DNA from: an uncultured Muribaculaceae bacterium
Lineage (GTDB): Bacteria; Bacteroidota; Bacteroidia; Bacteroidales; Muribaculaceae
DNA: 24,483 nt
Direction of reading: 5' to 3'
NCBI GenBank assembly: GCA_910587925.1
Contig: CAJUOC010000034.1
Coordinates: 1-24,483 of the forward strand
The notes under the pieces were generated by a model. It did no database searches. It saw nothing but the letters and a program-made list of their open reading frames with translations, and was not told where the DNA came from. The stretch's first letter is position 1; each line of letters opens with the position of its first letter. Positions 7,440 through 14,484 of the stretch are shown here, piece by piece. Position numbers and translations under genes: made by a program.

Positions 7440-8360
7440 CTACGACGAGGCGCGCACGGCTGCGAGACCTGCACGGTATGCGCTCGGGCTGAGCCCGGTC
7501 ATGCGCTTGAACATGCGGGTGAAGTGTGCCGGGTACTCAAAGCCGAGGTCGTATGCTATACGGCTTATGTCGGCTGTGCCGGTGGCCAGGCGGTGTTTTG
7601 CCTCAGCCATCACGTGCAGGGCGATGATGTCTTTGGGTGAGGTACCGGTCTCCTTGCGCACCAGGTCGGAGAAATACCCAGCCGAGAGATTGGCCTTGGC
7701 GGCAAAATATGATACTGCCGGCAGCCCGCGGGCTTCACCGGGGCGGCTGAAGTACTCCTTGAGCTGGCGCTGGAAAGCGGTCACCACCTCGGAATTGGCC
7801 TTGTGCCGGGTGATAAACTGGCGGTCGTAGAATCGATGGAGATACTCGACGAGCAGCTGTATGGTGGCCGACAGGAGCGCGGCCGTGTGATGGTCGACCG
7901 GATGCTCCATCTCATGCCGTATCTGCTCCAGGCAGTGCATGAATTGCGCCCGCTCGGTCTCCGACAGATGCAGCGACTCCATCTCGGTGTAATCAAAAAA
8001 GGAGAATGTCTTGATTTTATCGGCCAGCGGGGTGCCGTATACCAGGTCGGGGTGAAACATCAGCCCGATCACGTCGGGCGCCACCTCGTCGCGCTCCATA
8101 TCGACCTCCACTGTCTGCCCGGGCGAGAAGCTCACCACGGTGCCATCCTGATAATCGTAGCTGCGGCGCCCGTAGCGCACGGTACACCCGGCGCCGTTTT
8201 TCAGAAAGATGGCATATACGCCGTAATTTATCGTGACGTGGTTTACCGCGCGGGTGGCATCCTTGAGGTCGATCACCGTCACCAGCGGATGATGGGTATG
8301 CAGTCCGTACAGCTTGTTGTATGTATCGACAGAGTCGAGATTGATAGTCGGCCGTTCCAT
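7440..8360 (-). CDS. AraC-family transcriptional regulator
   Basis: A protein of 306 residues with an N-terminal cupin-like sensor region (about 20-160, including the segment DGTVVSFSPGQTV) and a C-terminal pair of helix-turn-helix motifs (about 205-300). The second carries the typical ISRIAYDLGFEYPAHFTRMF pattern followed by TGLSPSAYR. It is transcribed divergently from the hydrolase at 8473, so regulation of that gene and of itself is the simplest reading. The ligand cannot be inferred. A degraded relative lies at 12463-12780. A -7-like element ends only 4 nt before the ATG, so the mRNA may be leaderless. It converges on the hybrid regulator gene across 68 bp with no clear terminator. Confidence 0.9.
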   Translation of the reverse strand: MERPTINLDSVDTYNKLYGLHTHHPLVTVIDLKDATRAVNHVTINYGVYAIFLKNGAGCTVRYGRRSYDYQDGTVVSFSPGQTVEVDMERDEVAPDVIGLMFHPDLVYGTPLADKIKTFSFFDYTEMESLHLSETERAQFMHCLEQIRHEMEHPVDHHTAALLSATIQLLVEYLHRFYDRQFITRHKANSEVVTAFQRQLKEYFSRPGEARGLPAVSYFAAKANLSAGYFSDLVRKETGTSPKDIIALHVMAEAKHRLATGTADISRIAYDLGFEYPAHFTRMFKRMTGLSPSAYRAGLAAVRASS

Positions 8361-8364
8361 ACCG

Positions 8365-8372
8365 CGAAGATA
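8365..8372 (-). promoter_or_regulatory. -7-like element directly before the AraC regulator start
   Basis: On the minus strand this reads TATCTTCG, one mismatch from TAnnTTTG. It is followed by CGGT and then the ATG, which would place transcription initiation at or next to the start codon. The sequence CGCGGTATG mirrors TGCGGTATG at the divergent hydrolase start. Confidence 0.35.
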
Positions 8373-8460
8373 ATGCTAAAATATCGAATTATCGGCATAT
8401 GTATCCGTTTTTGGTAGGCATTGCCGTCATACGGGTAAGCGTCGGGGCGCCGGTTTGTCC

Positions 8461-8475
8461 TTATTTTGCGGTATG
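8461..8475 (+). promoter_or_regulatory. -7-like element directly before the hydrolase start
   Basis: TTATTTTGCGGTATG contains TATTTTG, a TAnnTTTG element shortened by one base, ending 4 nt before the ATG. Together with the AraC side it forms inverted ends to the divergent intergenic region (CATACCGC at 8358-8365 and its complement at 8468-8475). It may be a promoter, an operator, or both. Confidence 0.35.
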
Positions 8476-9543
8476 AAAATGTATCTGACTTGCCTGGCGC
8501 TTATCGCCGGCGCGTTTTCTCTAAAATCTCAGAATATGGATATCAACACTGATACTCGTATGGCCGCGGTCGATGCCCCGGCCATGACACAGGAGTGGGA
8601 CAAGGTATTTCCCAAAAGCGACAAAGTGAATCATCGCAAGGTGACATTTGTCAACCGATACGGCATCACTCTGGTGGCCGACATGTACATCCCGCGGCAG
8701 ACGGGCGGCGACAAGCTGCCTGCCCTGGCTGTAAGCGGGCCTTTCGGCGCGGTCAAGGAGCAGTCGAGCGGGCTGTATGCACAGCAACTCGCAGAGCGCG
8801 GATTTCTTACGATTGCCTTTGATCCGTCGTTTACGGGCGAGAGCGGCGGTATGCCCCGCCGCGTGGCTTCGCCCGACATCAATACCGAGGACTTCTCGGC
8901 CGCGGTGGATTTCCTCTCGGTACAGCCCGAGGTCGATGCCTCCCGCATAGGTATCCTGGGCATATGCGGCTGGGGCGGCATCGCCATACAGGCGGCAATC
9001 AACGACCCGCGCGTCAAGGCCACCGTAGCCTCGACCATGTACGACATGACCCGCGTGATGGCCCGCGGATACTTCGATGCCGACGACTCTGCGGCCGCCC
9101 GCAACCACATGCGCGCCGAGCTGGCCGCCCGCCGTACCGAGGACTTCCGCAATGGTGCATACAAGCGCGCCGGAGGTGTGGTCGACCCGCTCCCGGCCGA
9201 CGCGCCTCAGTTTGTCAAAGATTATCACGACTATTACAAGACTCCGCGCGGATTCCATCCCCGCAGCGGCAACTCCACCGACGGATGGAACGAAACCTCG
9301 GCCCTGCCATTCATCAACTTCCGCTTTTACGACTATGCCGACGAGCTCGACCGCGCCGTGCTCATCGTACACGGCGACAAGGCCCACTCGTATTACTTCG
9401 GCAAGGATACGTTTGCGCTGCTGAAGGGCTACGACAAGCAGATGCTCACCGTAAAGGACGCCACCCACTGCGACCTTTACGACGACCTCGGGAAGATACC
9501 GTTTGACGAGATTGCAGCATTCTACCGTAAATACCTGAAATGA
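8473..9543 (+). CDS. Exported YcjY-like alpha/beta hydrolase with Cys at the nucleophile position
   Basis: 356 residues beginning MKMYLTCLALIAGAFSLKSQ, a probable signal peptide, so likely periplasmic. A start 18 nt upstream is less likely because it precedes the signal sequence. The alpha/beta-hydrolase fold is recognisable from HGD (around 300-302), the ATHCDLYD segment with catalytic His332, and the nucleophile elbow LGICGWGG, where Cys165 replaces the usual Ser. The middle region (STMYDMTRVMARGYF, DYHDYYKTPRGFHPR) closely resembles E. coli YcjY and related proteins, which share the Cys. Proposed triad: Cys165-Asp302-His332. The substrate is unknown; ester or lactone hydrolysis is plausible by analogy with Cys-dependent dienelactone hydrolase. 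The neighbouring AraC regulator probably controls it. Confidence 0.85.
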   Translation: MKMYLTCLALIAGAFSLKSQNMDINTDTRMAAVDAPAMTQEWDKVFPKSDKVNHRKVTFVNRYGITLVADMYIPRQTGGDKLPALAVSGPFGAVKEQSSGLYAQQLAERGFLTIAFDPSFTGESGGMPRRVASPDINTEDFSAAVDFLSVQPEVDASRIGILGICGWGGIAIQAAINDPRVKATVASTMYDMTRVMARGYFDADDSAAARNHMRAELAARRTEDFRNGAYKRAGGVVDPLPADAPQFVKDYHDYYKTPRGFHPRSGNSTDGWNETSALPFINFRFYDYADELDRAVLIVHGDKAHSYYFGKDTFALLKGYDKQMLTVKDATHCDLYDDLGKIPFDEIAAFYRKYLK

Positions 9544-9548
9544 CCACG

Positions 9549-9575
9549 GCGCGATTGCCGGGGGGGCAATCGCGC
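9549..9575 (+). other. 11-bp perfect hairpin after the hydrolase gene
   Basis: GCGCGATTGCC (9549-9559) pairs perfectly with GGCAATCGCGC (9565-9575) around a loop of five G. It begins 6 nt after the hydrolase stop codon and has no T-tract. It probably protects the 3' end or acts together with the terminator just downstream. Confidence 0.6.
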
Positions 9576-9586
9576 AATAGAAGACA

Positions 9587-9624
9587 GACCGCCGCGGCGA
9601 CATCACGCCGGCGGCGGTCATTTT
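9587..9624 (+). terminator. Intrinsic terminator of the hydrolase transcript
   Basis: GACCGCCG (9587-9594) pairs with CGGCGGTC (9612-9619), and ATTTT follows. This is the second of two GC-rich hairpins in a row after the hydrolase gene. Confidence 0.65.
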
Positions 9625-9633
9625 ATACGGCAG

Positions 9634-9666
9634 TTGAGCGATTTCGCCGTTTTATGTGTATTTTTG
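9634..9666 (+). promoter_or_regulatory. Promoter of the small membrane protein/DUF488 pair
   Basis: TATTTTTG at 9659-9666 is a perfect TAnnTTTG element, with a TTG at 9634-9636 spaced by 22 nt as a possible -33. Transcription would start near 9672, about 23 nt before the ATG at 9695. Confidence 0.6.
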
Positions 9667-9694
9667 TGCTCGCAATCACACAATTTCCAATACG

Positions 9695-9922
9695 ATGATA
9701 AAAGGGCGCAAACCGAGGAAATACTTTTTCGCTTTTATATTGTTTATAATCATGTGCGGAGTATATGCCGGGATAATGTCTGTCGGCAACCGGTATCTCC
9801 GCACGCATGATTTGTTGAATCCGCTTGCCAAAGGCCTGATTACGTTCTTTTTATGCCTGGGGATGTATCTCATCTATCGCCGGTTTTCAAGATGGCTTGA
9901 CAGCATCTCCAAGTCGGAATAA
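9695..9922 (+). CDS. Small two-span membrane protein, unknown function
   Basis: 75 residues with two hydrophobic segments, about 8-30 and about 42-63, separated by a short polar loop; basic residues flank both. The family was not recognised. The start at 9695 is preferred over an upstream in-frame ATG at 9656 because the promoter element at 9659-9666 overlaps that upstream codon. Its stop TAA overlaps an ATG (TAATG), and the DUF488 gene begins 29 nt later, so the two are probably co-transcribed. Confidence 0.65.
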   Translation: MIKGRKPRKYFFAFILFIIMCGVYAGIMSVGNRYLRTHDLLNPLAKGLITFFLCLGMYLIYRRFSRWLDSISKSE

Positions 9923-9951
9923 TGAGCCTTTGCAGCATCTCGCTCACTTGT

Positions 9952-10308
9952 ATGAAACAGACTGTAGACATAAAACGTGCTTATGAGCCGGCATCTCCCG
10001 ACGACGGCTTCAGAATATATATCGACCGGCTGTGGCCGAGGGGACTGTCCCACGAGACGTTTCACTACGACCGGTGGGACAAGGATATTGCGCCGTCGAC
10101 CGAGTTGCGCAGATGGTTCCATGCCAATCCTCAGACTGAATGGACGGATTTTGAGCAGCGATACAGACAGGAGTTGCTGTCAAATCCGGCCTTTGCCGAT
10201 CTGAAAAAGACAATCAGCGACAAGCCGAAGGTCACCCTGCTCTATTCCTCACACGACGCGGCCCACAACAACGCCGTAGTCCTCCGCGACATGCTGGCAT
10301 CACTGTAA
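9952..10308 (+). CDS. DUF488-family protein
   Basis: 118 residues, the normal length of DUF488 proteins. The family hallmark IYIDRLWPRG lies near the N-terminus (about 22-31), followed by a conserved Trp/Asp-rich stretch (YDRWDKDIAPSTELRRWF) and the C-terminal TLLYSSHDAAHNNA segment. Its biochemical function is not established. The start at 9952 (MKQTVDIKRAYEP) matches the usual family N-terminus; an ATG at 9922 overlapping the previous stop would add ten unrelated residues. It probably shares the promoter at 9634-9666 with the upstream membrane protein. No terminator was found after it. Confidence 0.88.
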   Translation: MKQTVDIKRAYEPASPDDGFRIYIDRLWPRGLSHETFHYDRWDKDIAPSTELRRWFHANPQTEWTDFEQRYRQELLSNPAFADLKKTISDKPKVTLLYSSHDAAHNNAVVLRDMLASL

Positions 10309-10388
10309 TCTTCGGCCGGCAAGCGATTCTACGTCACTTGTTATCCTCAAGCCATTGCAGACAAGGGCATGAGGGTTGCAAGTACTTT

Positions 10389-10946
10389 TCAGATTTTCCG
10401 TATCACTTTGCAAGGGTTGCCCACGGCAAGCGAGTTGGCCGGAATATCCTTTGTAACCACACTGCCGGCCCCTATCACACAATTGTCGCCAATGGTCACT
10501 CCCGGCACCACGACCACATTGCCGCCAATCCACACATTATTGCCGACACTGACAGGCTTGGCATATTCAAGGCCACGGTTGCGCTGCTCCACGTCAAACG
10601 GATGCCCCGCTGTATAGAAAGCGCAGTTGGGAGCGATGAAGACATTGTCGCCAAATGTGACCTTTGCCTCATCGAGTATGACGCAGTTGACATTCATATA
10701 GAAATTCTCGCCCAACTCTATGTTGTATCCGTAATCGCAGTGGAATGGTGATTCGATGATGAATTGCCCCTTTACTTTGCCCAATATCTTGCGGAACAAT
10801 TCATATCGCTTCTCATCTGAGCTTGGCGACAACGCGTTGATTTCATGCAGCACGGCCTTGCAATGCTTGCGCTCGGCAATCAGCCCGGGGTCATAATTCG
10901 CATCATACAACCCGCCGGAGAGCATTTTTTCTTTCTCGCTTGTCAT
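10389..10946 (-). CDS. Maltose/galactoside-type O-acetyltransferase
   Basis: A left-handed beta-helix (hexapeptide repeat) acetyltransferase of 185 residues that transfers acetyl from acetyl-CoA to a sugar hydroxyl in the cytoplasm. An N-terminal Mac/Mat_N domain (EKEKMLSGGLYDANYDPGL, about 3-22) precedes the hexapeptide repeats (about 70-180), with catalytic His115 in FYTAGHPFD, the position known from E. coli galactoside acetyltransferase. The ATG at 10946 is preferred to an upstream GTG. The true acceptor is unknown; maltose or galactosides are only family names. It stands alone with its own promoter. Confidence 0.9.
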   Translation of the reverse strand: MTSEKEKMLSGGLYDANYDPGLIAERKHCKAVLHEINALSPSSDEKRYELFRKILGKVKGQFIIESPFHCDYGYNIELGENFYMNVNCVILDEAKVTFGDNVFIAPNCAFYTAGHPFDVEQRNRGLEYAKPVSVGNNVWIGGNVVVVPGVTIGDNCVIGAGSVVTKDIPANSLAVGNPCKVIRKI

Positions 10947-10973
10947 AATAATATACACTAAATATTACCTATG

Positions 10974-10981
10974 CAAAGGTA
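10974..10981 (-). promoter_or_regulatory. -7 promoter element of the acetyltransferase gene
   Basis: On the minus strand this reads TACCTTTG, a perfect TAnnTTTG. Initiation would fall near 10968, giving a leader of about 22 nt. Confidence 0.6.
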
Positions 10982-11120
10982 ACCAACATCATTTAAGCAC
11001 ACAATAGTCAAAAGAGTGCGCAATTCTGCGGAGGCATGCAAAATCGCTCTACACCTCGATAGACACTACGGCCACTCACCACTTGGCAGTAGTCCCCGGG
11101 GCGAGACAGTGACGATTCCA

Positions 11121-11609
11121 TTACTCTGCACCGTCAGACAGACTCGCCTTTCCGGGACCGGGCAGTTCCATTATGTAGTTTTTCAGGAATACACCATTTC
11201 TTTCTACAAGTTGTTCTTTCACAATTCTATATCCCCGTTTTTCAAAGAATGGCTTTGCGGTCAGTGATGCGTGGGTAATGATTGCCAGGTCTACATCTAT
11301 CATTGATTCGAGTTTGTTGCATATCAGAGTTGCCACTCCTTGCCTCAGATAATCATGATGGACATATAGTCTGTCCAGATAGCCGGAATCATCAATGTCT
11401 CCGAATCCAATTATAGCATCGTTTTTGACAGCGACAAACGTATAATGTTCAGACAAGGTTTTATTCCACTTTTCCTTATCAATAAAATCAGGAGCCCAGG
11501 CATCCACCTGCTCTTGGGTATAATCCTTGATATTGACCTTGTGAACAGTATTTCGGAAAATGACAGTTATCATTTCCAAGTCTTTCCTCTCATACCTTCG
11601 TATTTCCAT
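11121..11609 (-). CDS. GNAT acetyltransferase, YafP-like
   Basis: A GCN5-related N-acetyltransferase of 162 residues. The acetyl-CoA-binding motif appears as YVHHDYLRQGVATLI (about 82-96). The C-terminal half (ASLTAKPFFEKRGYRIVKEQ, then an ENGVFL-type segment and a NYIMEL strand) closely resembles E. coli YafP. The substrate is unknown; YafP has been linked to resistance to nitroaromatic compounds, but that cannot be assumed here. Its start lies 6 nt after the stop codon of the next GNAT gene, so the two form an operon with the YjbR gene upstream. Confidence 0.85.
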   Translation of the reverse strand: MEIRRYERKDLEMITVIFRNTVHKVNIKDYTQEQVDAWAPDFIDKEKWNKTLSEHYTFVAVKNDAIIGFGDIDDSGYLDRLYVHHDYLRQGVATLICNKLESMIDVDLAIITHASLTAKPFFEKRGYRIVKEQLVERNGVFLKNYIMELPGPGKASLSDGAE

Positions 11610-11615
11610 TGCGCA

Positions 11616-12044
11616 TTAAAGTTTGAGATGGAGAATCGGGAACGGTCTGCCGTCACTATCACACCGGTCGCGCCCCACTACACGGAAACCACGCGCTTGA
11701 TAAAATCCTAACGCACGCGGATTCTGTTCGTTTACATCGACTGAATCAGCACCCGATGACTTTGCAAATTCAAGGAGCTTCGAGCCCAATCCTTTACCAA
11801 TACAGTTGGAGTCAACAAACAGCATCTCAATACTACGGCCGGACAATCCTATAAAGCCGGCAATTGTCTCTTCCTCAAAAATCACATATAGGCTTACAGC
11901 CTTAAAAAATTTAGATATTAGAGACTCCCTGATATCCATTATGTCTTTTTCAGTCAGAAACGGATGGGTCGCCCTTACCGAACGCTCCCATATCTCTACG
12001 AGCGTCTGATAATCATTTACATCGCATGTGTCGATTCTTCTCAT
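11616..12044 (-). CDS. yjaB: GNAT acetyltransferase, YjaB-like
   Basis: 142 residues from the ATG at 12044 (an upstream TTG would add two residues). It matches E. coli YjaB closely over its length: IWERSVRATHPFL near the N-terminus, MLFVDSNCIGKGLGSKLL as the acetyl-CoA motif, then DVNEQNPRALGFYQARGF and GRPFPILHLKL at the end. YjaB binds acetyl-CoA, and its physiological acceptor is uncertain. It lies between the YafP-like and YjbR-like genes on the same strand. AT content looks higher than in the lipid A or rho genes, suggesting an acquired segment (impression only, not computed). Confidence 0.85.
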   Translation of the reverse strand: MRRIDTCDVNDYQTLVEIWERSVRATHPFLTEKDIMDIRESLISKFFKAVSLYVIFEEETIAGFIGLSGRSIEMLFVDSNCIGKGLGSKLLEFAKSSGADSVDVNEQNPRALGFYQARGFRVVGRDRCDSDGRPFPILHLKL

Positions 12045-12111
12045 ATACAATAATTAATGTCTGATTTTCTTGGCTTGGCCAAGCGGCCTGCGACGATTAG
12101 AGACTGCCAAG

Positions 12112-12462
12112 TCAACTCCATTGCGCTTGGATTTTCTTGGGCAACCGTCCTCTCACATACGAATATGCGCGGTCGATCAAATCCTTGGCGACAGCTTCCG
12201 TAATCGGGGCCTCATCAAGGTCAAACTGAATCATGTGGCGTTTGTGCCAGTGCCATGCTTGACAGACATAGGAATATTTGTCGATGGCCTCATCAAATTC
12301 ATCCGGATTCCATTTCAACTGAACCACGTTGCCAAGCACAAGTGCCAGACAACAGAAAATCTTGCCCCCAATCCGAAATACGACGTATTCCGACCCGAAA
12401 GGCATGTCCTCTGTAACGTATGGTTTTGACATGCAATAATTACGTACTTGCTCTATATCCAT
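12112..12462 (-). CDS. MmcQ/YjbR-family protein
   Basis: 116 residues, the normal length of the MmcQ/YjbR family. Recognisable features are the N-terminal DIEQVRNYCMSKPYVTEDMPFG, the KIFCCLAL strand, the VQLKWNPDEFDEA segment and the HWHKRHMIQFDLD block. The fold is a double-wing type related to DNA-binding modules, but no function is established. It is the first gene of a three-gene minus-strand run (YjbR, YjaB-like, YafP-like), with a 67-bp gap to the next gene that contains a small hairpin (12069-12083). Its start abuts the remnant of an AraC-type gene. Confidence 0.88.
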   Translation of the reverse strand: MDIEQVRNYCMSKPYVTEDMPFGSEYVVFRIGGKIFCCLALVLGNVVQLKWNPDEFDEAIDKYSYVCQAWHWHKRHMIQFDLDEAPITEAVAKDLIDRAYSYVRGRLPKKIQAQWS

Positions 12463-12780
12463 AGACTTTCATGTAAATAGTTTCGGTGTAATCGGTCGCA
12501 CGGCGGTCAGGTAATCGTCCGATTTCCTCTTCCGACAGGTGCAAAGCCTCGTGAGGTTCATATGAAAAGAATACGTAATTTCCGATGTCGCGCCCCGGTG
12601 CCGTACCTCGGATGAAATCGGGATGCACCATGACGCCCAATTGCCCTCTGCCGGCCGGAACGGCTCTCCGTACTCCTGAAAAACGACCGTCTGCCCCGGG
12701 CTGGTAAAGACCAGCGTACCGTCCATGCGGTTGAACTCCTGCGGTGTTTTGCAATATATGATTCCGTTTTTGTCATTCAT
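12463..12780 (-). pseudogene. Decayed AraC-family regulator (sensor-domain fragment with frameshift)
   Basis: Two minus-strand frames together reproduce part of the cupin sensor of the AraC regulator at 7440-8360. The first frame from ATG 12780 gives KNGIIYCKTPQEFNRMDGTL then VFTSPGQTVVFQEYGEPFRP. A shift near 12640 then leads into QLGVMVHPDFIRGTAPGRDI and YVFFSYEPHEALHLSEEEIG. The intact protein has SFSPGQTV, LMFHPDLVYGTPLADKI and FFDYTEMESLHLSETE in the same order. Roughly the first 50 residues and the whole C-terminal DNA-binding half are missing. The fragment runs into the start of the YjbR gene. It could make at most a short non-functional peptide. Confidence 0.75.
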
Positions 12781-12784
12781 TCTG

Positions 12785-12792
12785 CAAAAGTA
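12785..12792 (-). promoter_or_regulatory. -7 element left before the decayed AraC gene
   Basis: On the minus strand this reads TACTTTTG, a perfect TAnnTTTG. It ends 4 nt before the ATG at 12780, the same spacing as at the two divergent starts around 8360 and 8473. Confidence 0.4.
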
Positions 12793-12946
12793 ATGTAAAA
12801 TGCGGATTATCGCATCATTATCACGGATTCATATCATACAACCACCGATTTATTTATCCTGTATGTTTGGCATAACAGCCACACTTCTCGAAAAATAAAT
12901 GAAAATCCGCATGAAACGAGTCTAACATCAAAAAACGGCGTCGCCG

Positions 12947-13388
12947 ACGGCCGTATTGCTTTTTTCGGGAGCCATCGCGCTGCAAATTGTCGGCATAAAT
13001 CACGCTGCTTGTCGTGGCCTGCGCCCTAATAGGCGTAGCAGGTAAAATAAGCAGACATCATGGACAACCTACCTACAACCACAATCGGACTATTTTTGAT
13101 TGCGACGATGTTCTCTCCGGGAGCAACGGCAATCCGGCCGCAGACACAGGGATTTACCCGATACCAACGGTTCTGTCTATACTGCTGCAGGTGATATGCC
13201 TCATATTGACGAACCGCATTATAAATTCGGGAGTCGAGTTAAGCTTTCTCATACCGCTCAACGGGGCATTCTCACCGCTCGCGATGATTTTCGTCGGCGT
13301 TTTTCTCTACAAGGAAAAGGCGTCAGTCCGGAAAATCGCTGTCTTGCTGACGGCATGCGTACTGATCGGTTTTGCAAACTTTTTATAA
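12947..13388 (+). pseudogene. Decayed DMT/EamA-type membrane transporter
   Basis: Fragments of hydrophobic helices occur in different plus-strand frames: TAVLLFSGAIALQIVGINH from 12947, LLVVACALIGVAGKIS from 13005, TTTIGLFLIATMFSPGATA in another frame around 13071-13130, and then an uninterrupted tail of about 78 residues ending at 13388. The tail contains IPTVLSILLQVICLILTNRI, LSFLIPLNGAFSPLAMIFVG, FLYKEKASVRK and a last helix ending GFANFL. The pattern, especially paired helices with a GE/KEK-type loop near the C-terminus, fits the drug/metabolite transporter superfamily. Several frameshifts would be needed to restore it. A 125-codon frame from 13014 covers the tail but has a hydrophilic, out-of-frame middle. 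Between 12793 and 12946 nothing is recognisable. Confidence 0.55.
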
Positions 13389-13418
13389 ACAAGAAAGTAA
13401 GCGAAAGGATTAGACACG

Positions 13419-13453
13419 AAAAAACCGCAGAACTAATTGATAGTCTGCGGTTT
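13419..13453 (-). terminator. Intrinsic terminator of tmRNA
   Basis: AAACCGCAGA (13422-13431) and TCTGCGGTTT (13444-13453) form a perfect 10-bp stem. On the minus strand it is followed by a run of six T (13424-13419). It lies about 70 nt past the mature tmRNA 3' end, so precursor RNA would be trimmed. It may also end transcripts of the decayed transporter from the other side. Confidence 0.8.
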
Positions 13454-13520
13454 CTTTGCTTTGCAAAGCGTCAACGGACGATAAGTCTGATTTAGTCTAC
13501 AGAGTGTCCGTAGTAGCAAG

Positions 13521-13919
13521 TGGAGCTGGAGGGGGTTGAACCCTCGTCCAAACGCGGAATCAATGGGCTTTCTACGTGCGTAGTCTTCGATTAGTTTTCG
13601 TGCGCCGGCAGGCCGAAGACGGCCAATCGATGCCTTATCCTGCTTTGAATTTCGGCCCGCAGCCGCAGGCTGCCGTGGGCCTATTCCCGATTTAGCTGCA
13701 CCGCCTTGTCGATTAGTCTCGGGACGACGACAATCGGGCGATGTCCCGTCCCCGCGACTGTCGCGGGGATTAAGCTGATCTACTATACTTCAATCAAGCA
13801 GCGAGAGCGTAGTTGTTTTCGCCAATTAAATTTTTGATGCACGGTATTTGAGAGAGCGAACATCATGTCTCTGCACGCTTACACACCGCTTCTACACGCT
13901 GTCAAAACCAGTCAGCCCC
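13521..13919 (-). ncRNA. ssrA: tmRNA
   Basis: Transfer-messenger RNA of about 399 nt that rescues stalled ribosomes with SmpB. The mature 5' end GGGGCTGACTGGTTTTGACA pairs with the 3' CAGCTCC to form the acceptor stem, and GGGTTCAACCC supplies the T arm. CCA is not encoded after the discriminator A at 13521. The tag frame begins at the resume codon GGC (13823-13821) and reads GENNYALAA then TGA (13796-13794), the tag known from other Bacteroidales such as Porphyromonas. Pseudoknot segments are GC-rich in between (13640-13770). A promoter and a terminator flank it, so it is an independent unit. Confidence 0.97.
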
Positions 13920-13944
13920 GTAGTGTGATGCTTAAAAGCAGGTA

Positions 13945-13952
13945 CAAATATA
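13945..13952 (-). promoter_or_regulatory. -7 promoter element of tmRNA
   Basis: On the minus strand this reads TATATTTG, a perfect TAnnTTTG. Transcription would begin near 13940, about 20 nt before the mature 5' end at 13919, leaving a short leader for RNase P to remove. Confidence 0.7.
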
Positions 13953-14038
13953 ACGTATTTCGTCTTACGCTGCCGATGGAATATGGCAAATTTAACCTTA
14001 TTTAACGTCGGTCTTACCCGTGATTGATGTCCGATGGG

Positions 14039-14464
14039 CTATTCAATCTCGGTGAGTCGCATCTCGGCGTATTCTTCCCAGCCGGGGTCGTTTTCTGCGG
14101 TTATCTGCAAGGGGAGCAGGGGGAGCGGGGCGAGGGCTTCGTTGAGTTTTTTCTGGAAGATGTGAGTCGAGAGGGTGTAGAATACCCAGTCGCGACGGCC
14201 GGCTCCGGTATAGATGCCGGTGAGTACGGCCACAGGGTCGGCCTTGAGGATGGCCTGGAGTGAGTCGGTGGCTTGCTCCATGAGGGCGGCATCGGCATCG
14301 CAAGGCATACCGGCATCGGGGGCGTCGGAGTATTCCCAGGTGATGTTGATGCGGATGCTGAAGCGGGGGTTGGAGCGGAATGCGTCGATGTCGCGGCGCC
14401 CTGATACCATGATGAGGCGGCCGTCGTCGGCCTGGGCGGGAGATGTCCACCAGTCGTTGGTCAT
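14039..14464 (-). CDS. DUF695-family protein
   Basis: A cytoplasmic protein of 141 residues without a signal peptide or membrane span. The pattern of an N-terminal WWTSP segment, a strand block FSIRINITWEY, GMPCDADAALMEQATDSLQ, VAVLTGIYTGAGRRDWVFYT and a final PGWEEYAEM fits the DUF695 family, whose function is unknown. Its start lies about 20 nt downstream of the rnpB 3' end on the same strand with no obvious promoter, so it may depend on read-through from the lpx-rnpB unit past the rnpB T-tract. Confidence 0.75.
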   Translation of the reverse strand: MTNDWWTSPAQADDGRLIMVSGRRDIDAFRSNPRFSIRINITWEYSDAPDAGMPCDADAALMEQATDSLQAILKADPVAVLTGIYTGAGRRDWVFYTLSTHIFQKKLNEALAPLPLLPLQITAENDPGWEEYAEMRLTEIE

Positions 14465-14484
14465 TGTGATGAGATATTAAAAAA

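Noticed and set aside
12069..12083. Terminator between the YjbR and YjaB-like genes
   Set aside because: CTTGGC/GCCAAG is a 6-bp hairpin with no T-tract on the minus strand, the direction of transcription.
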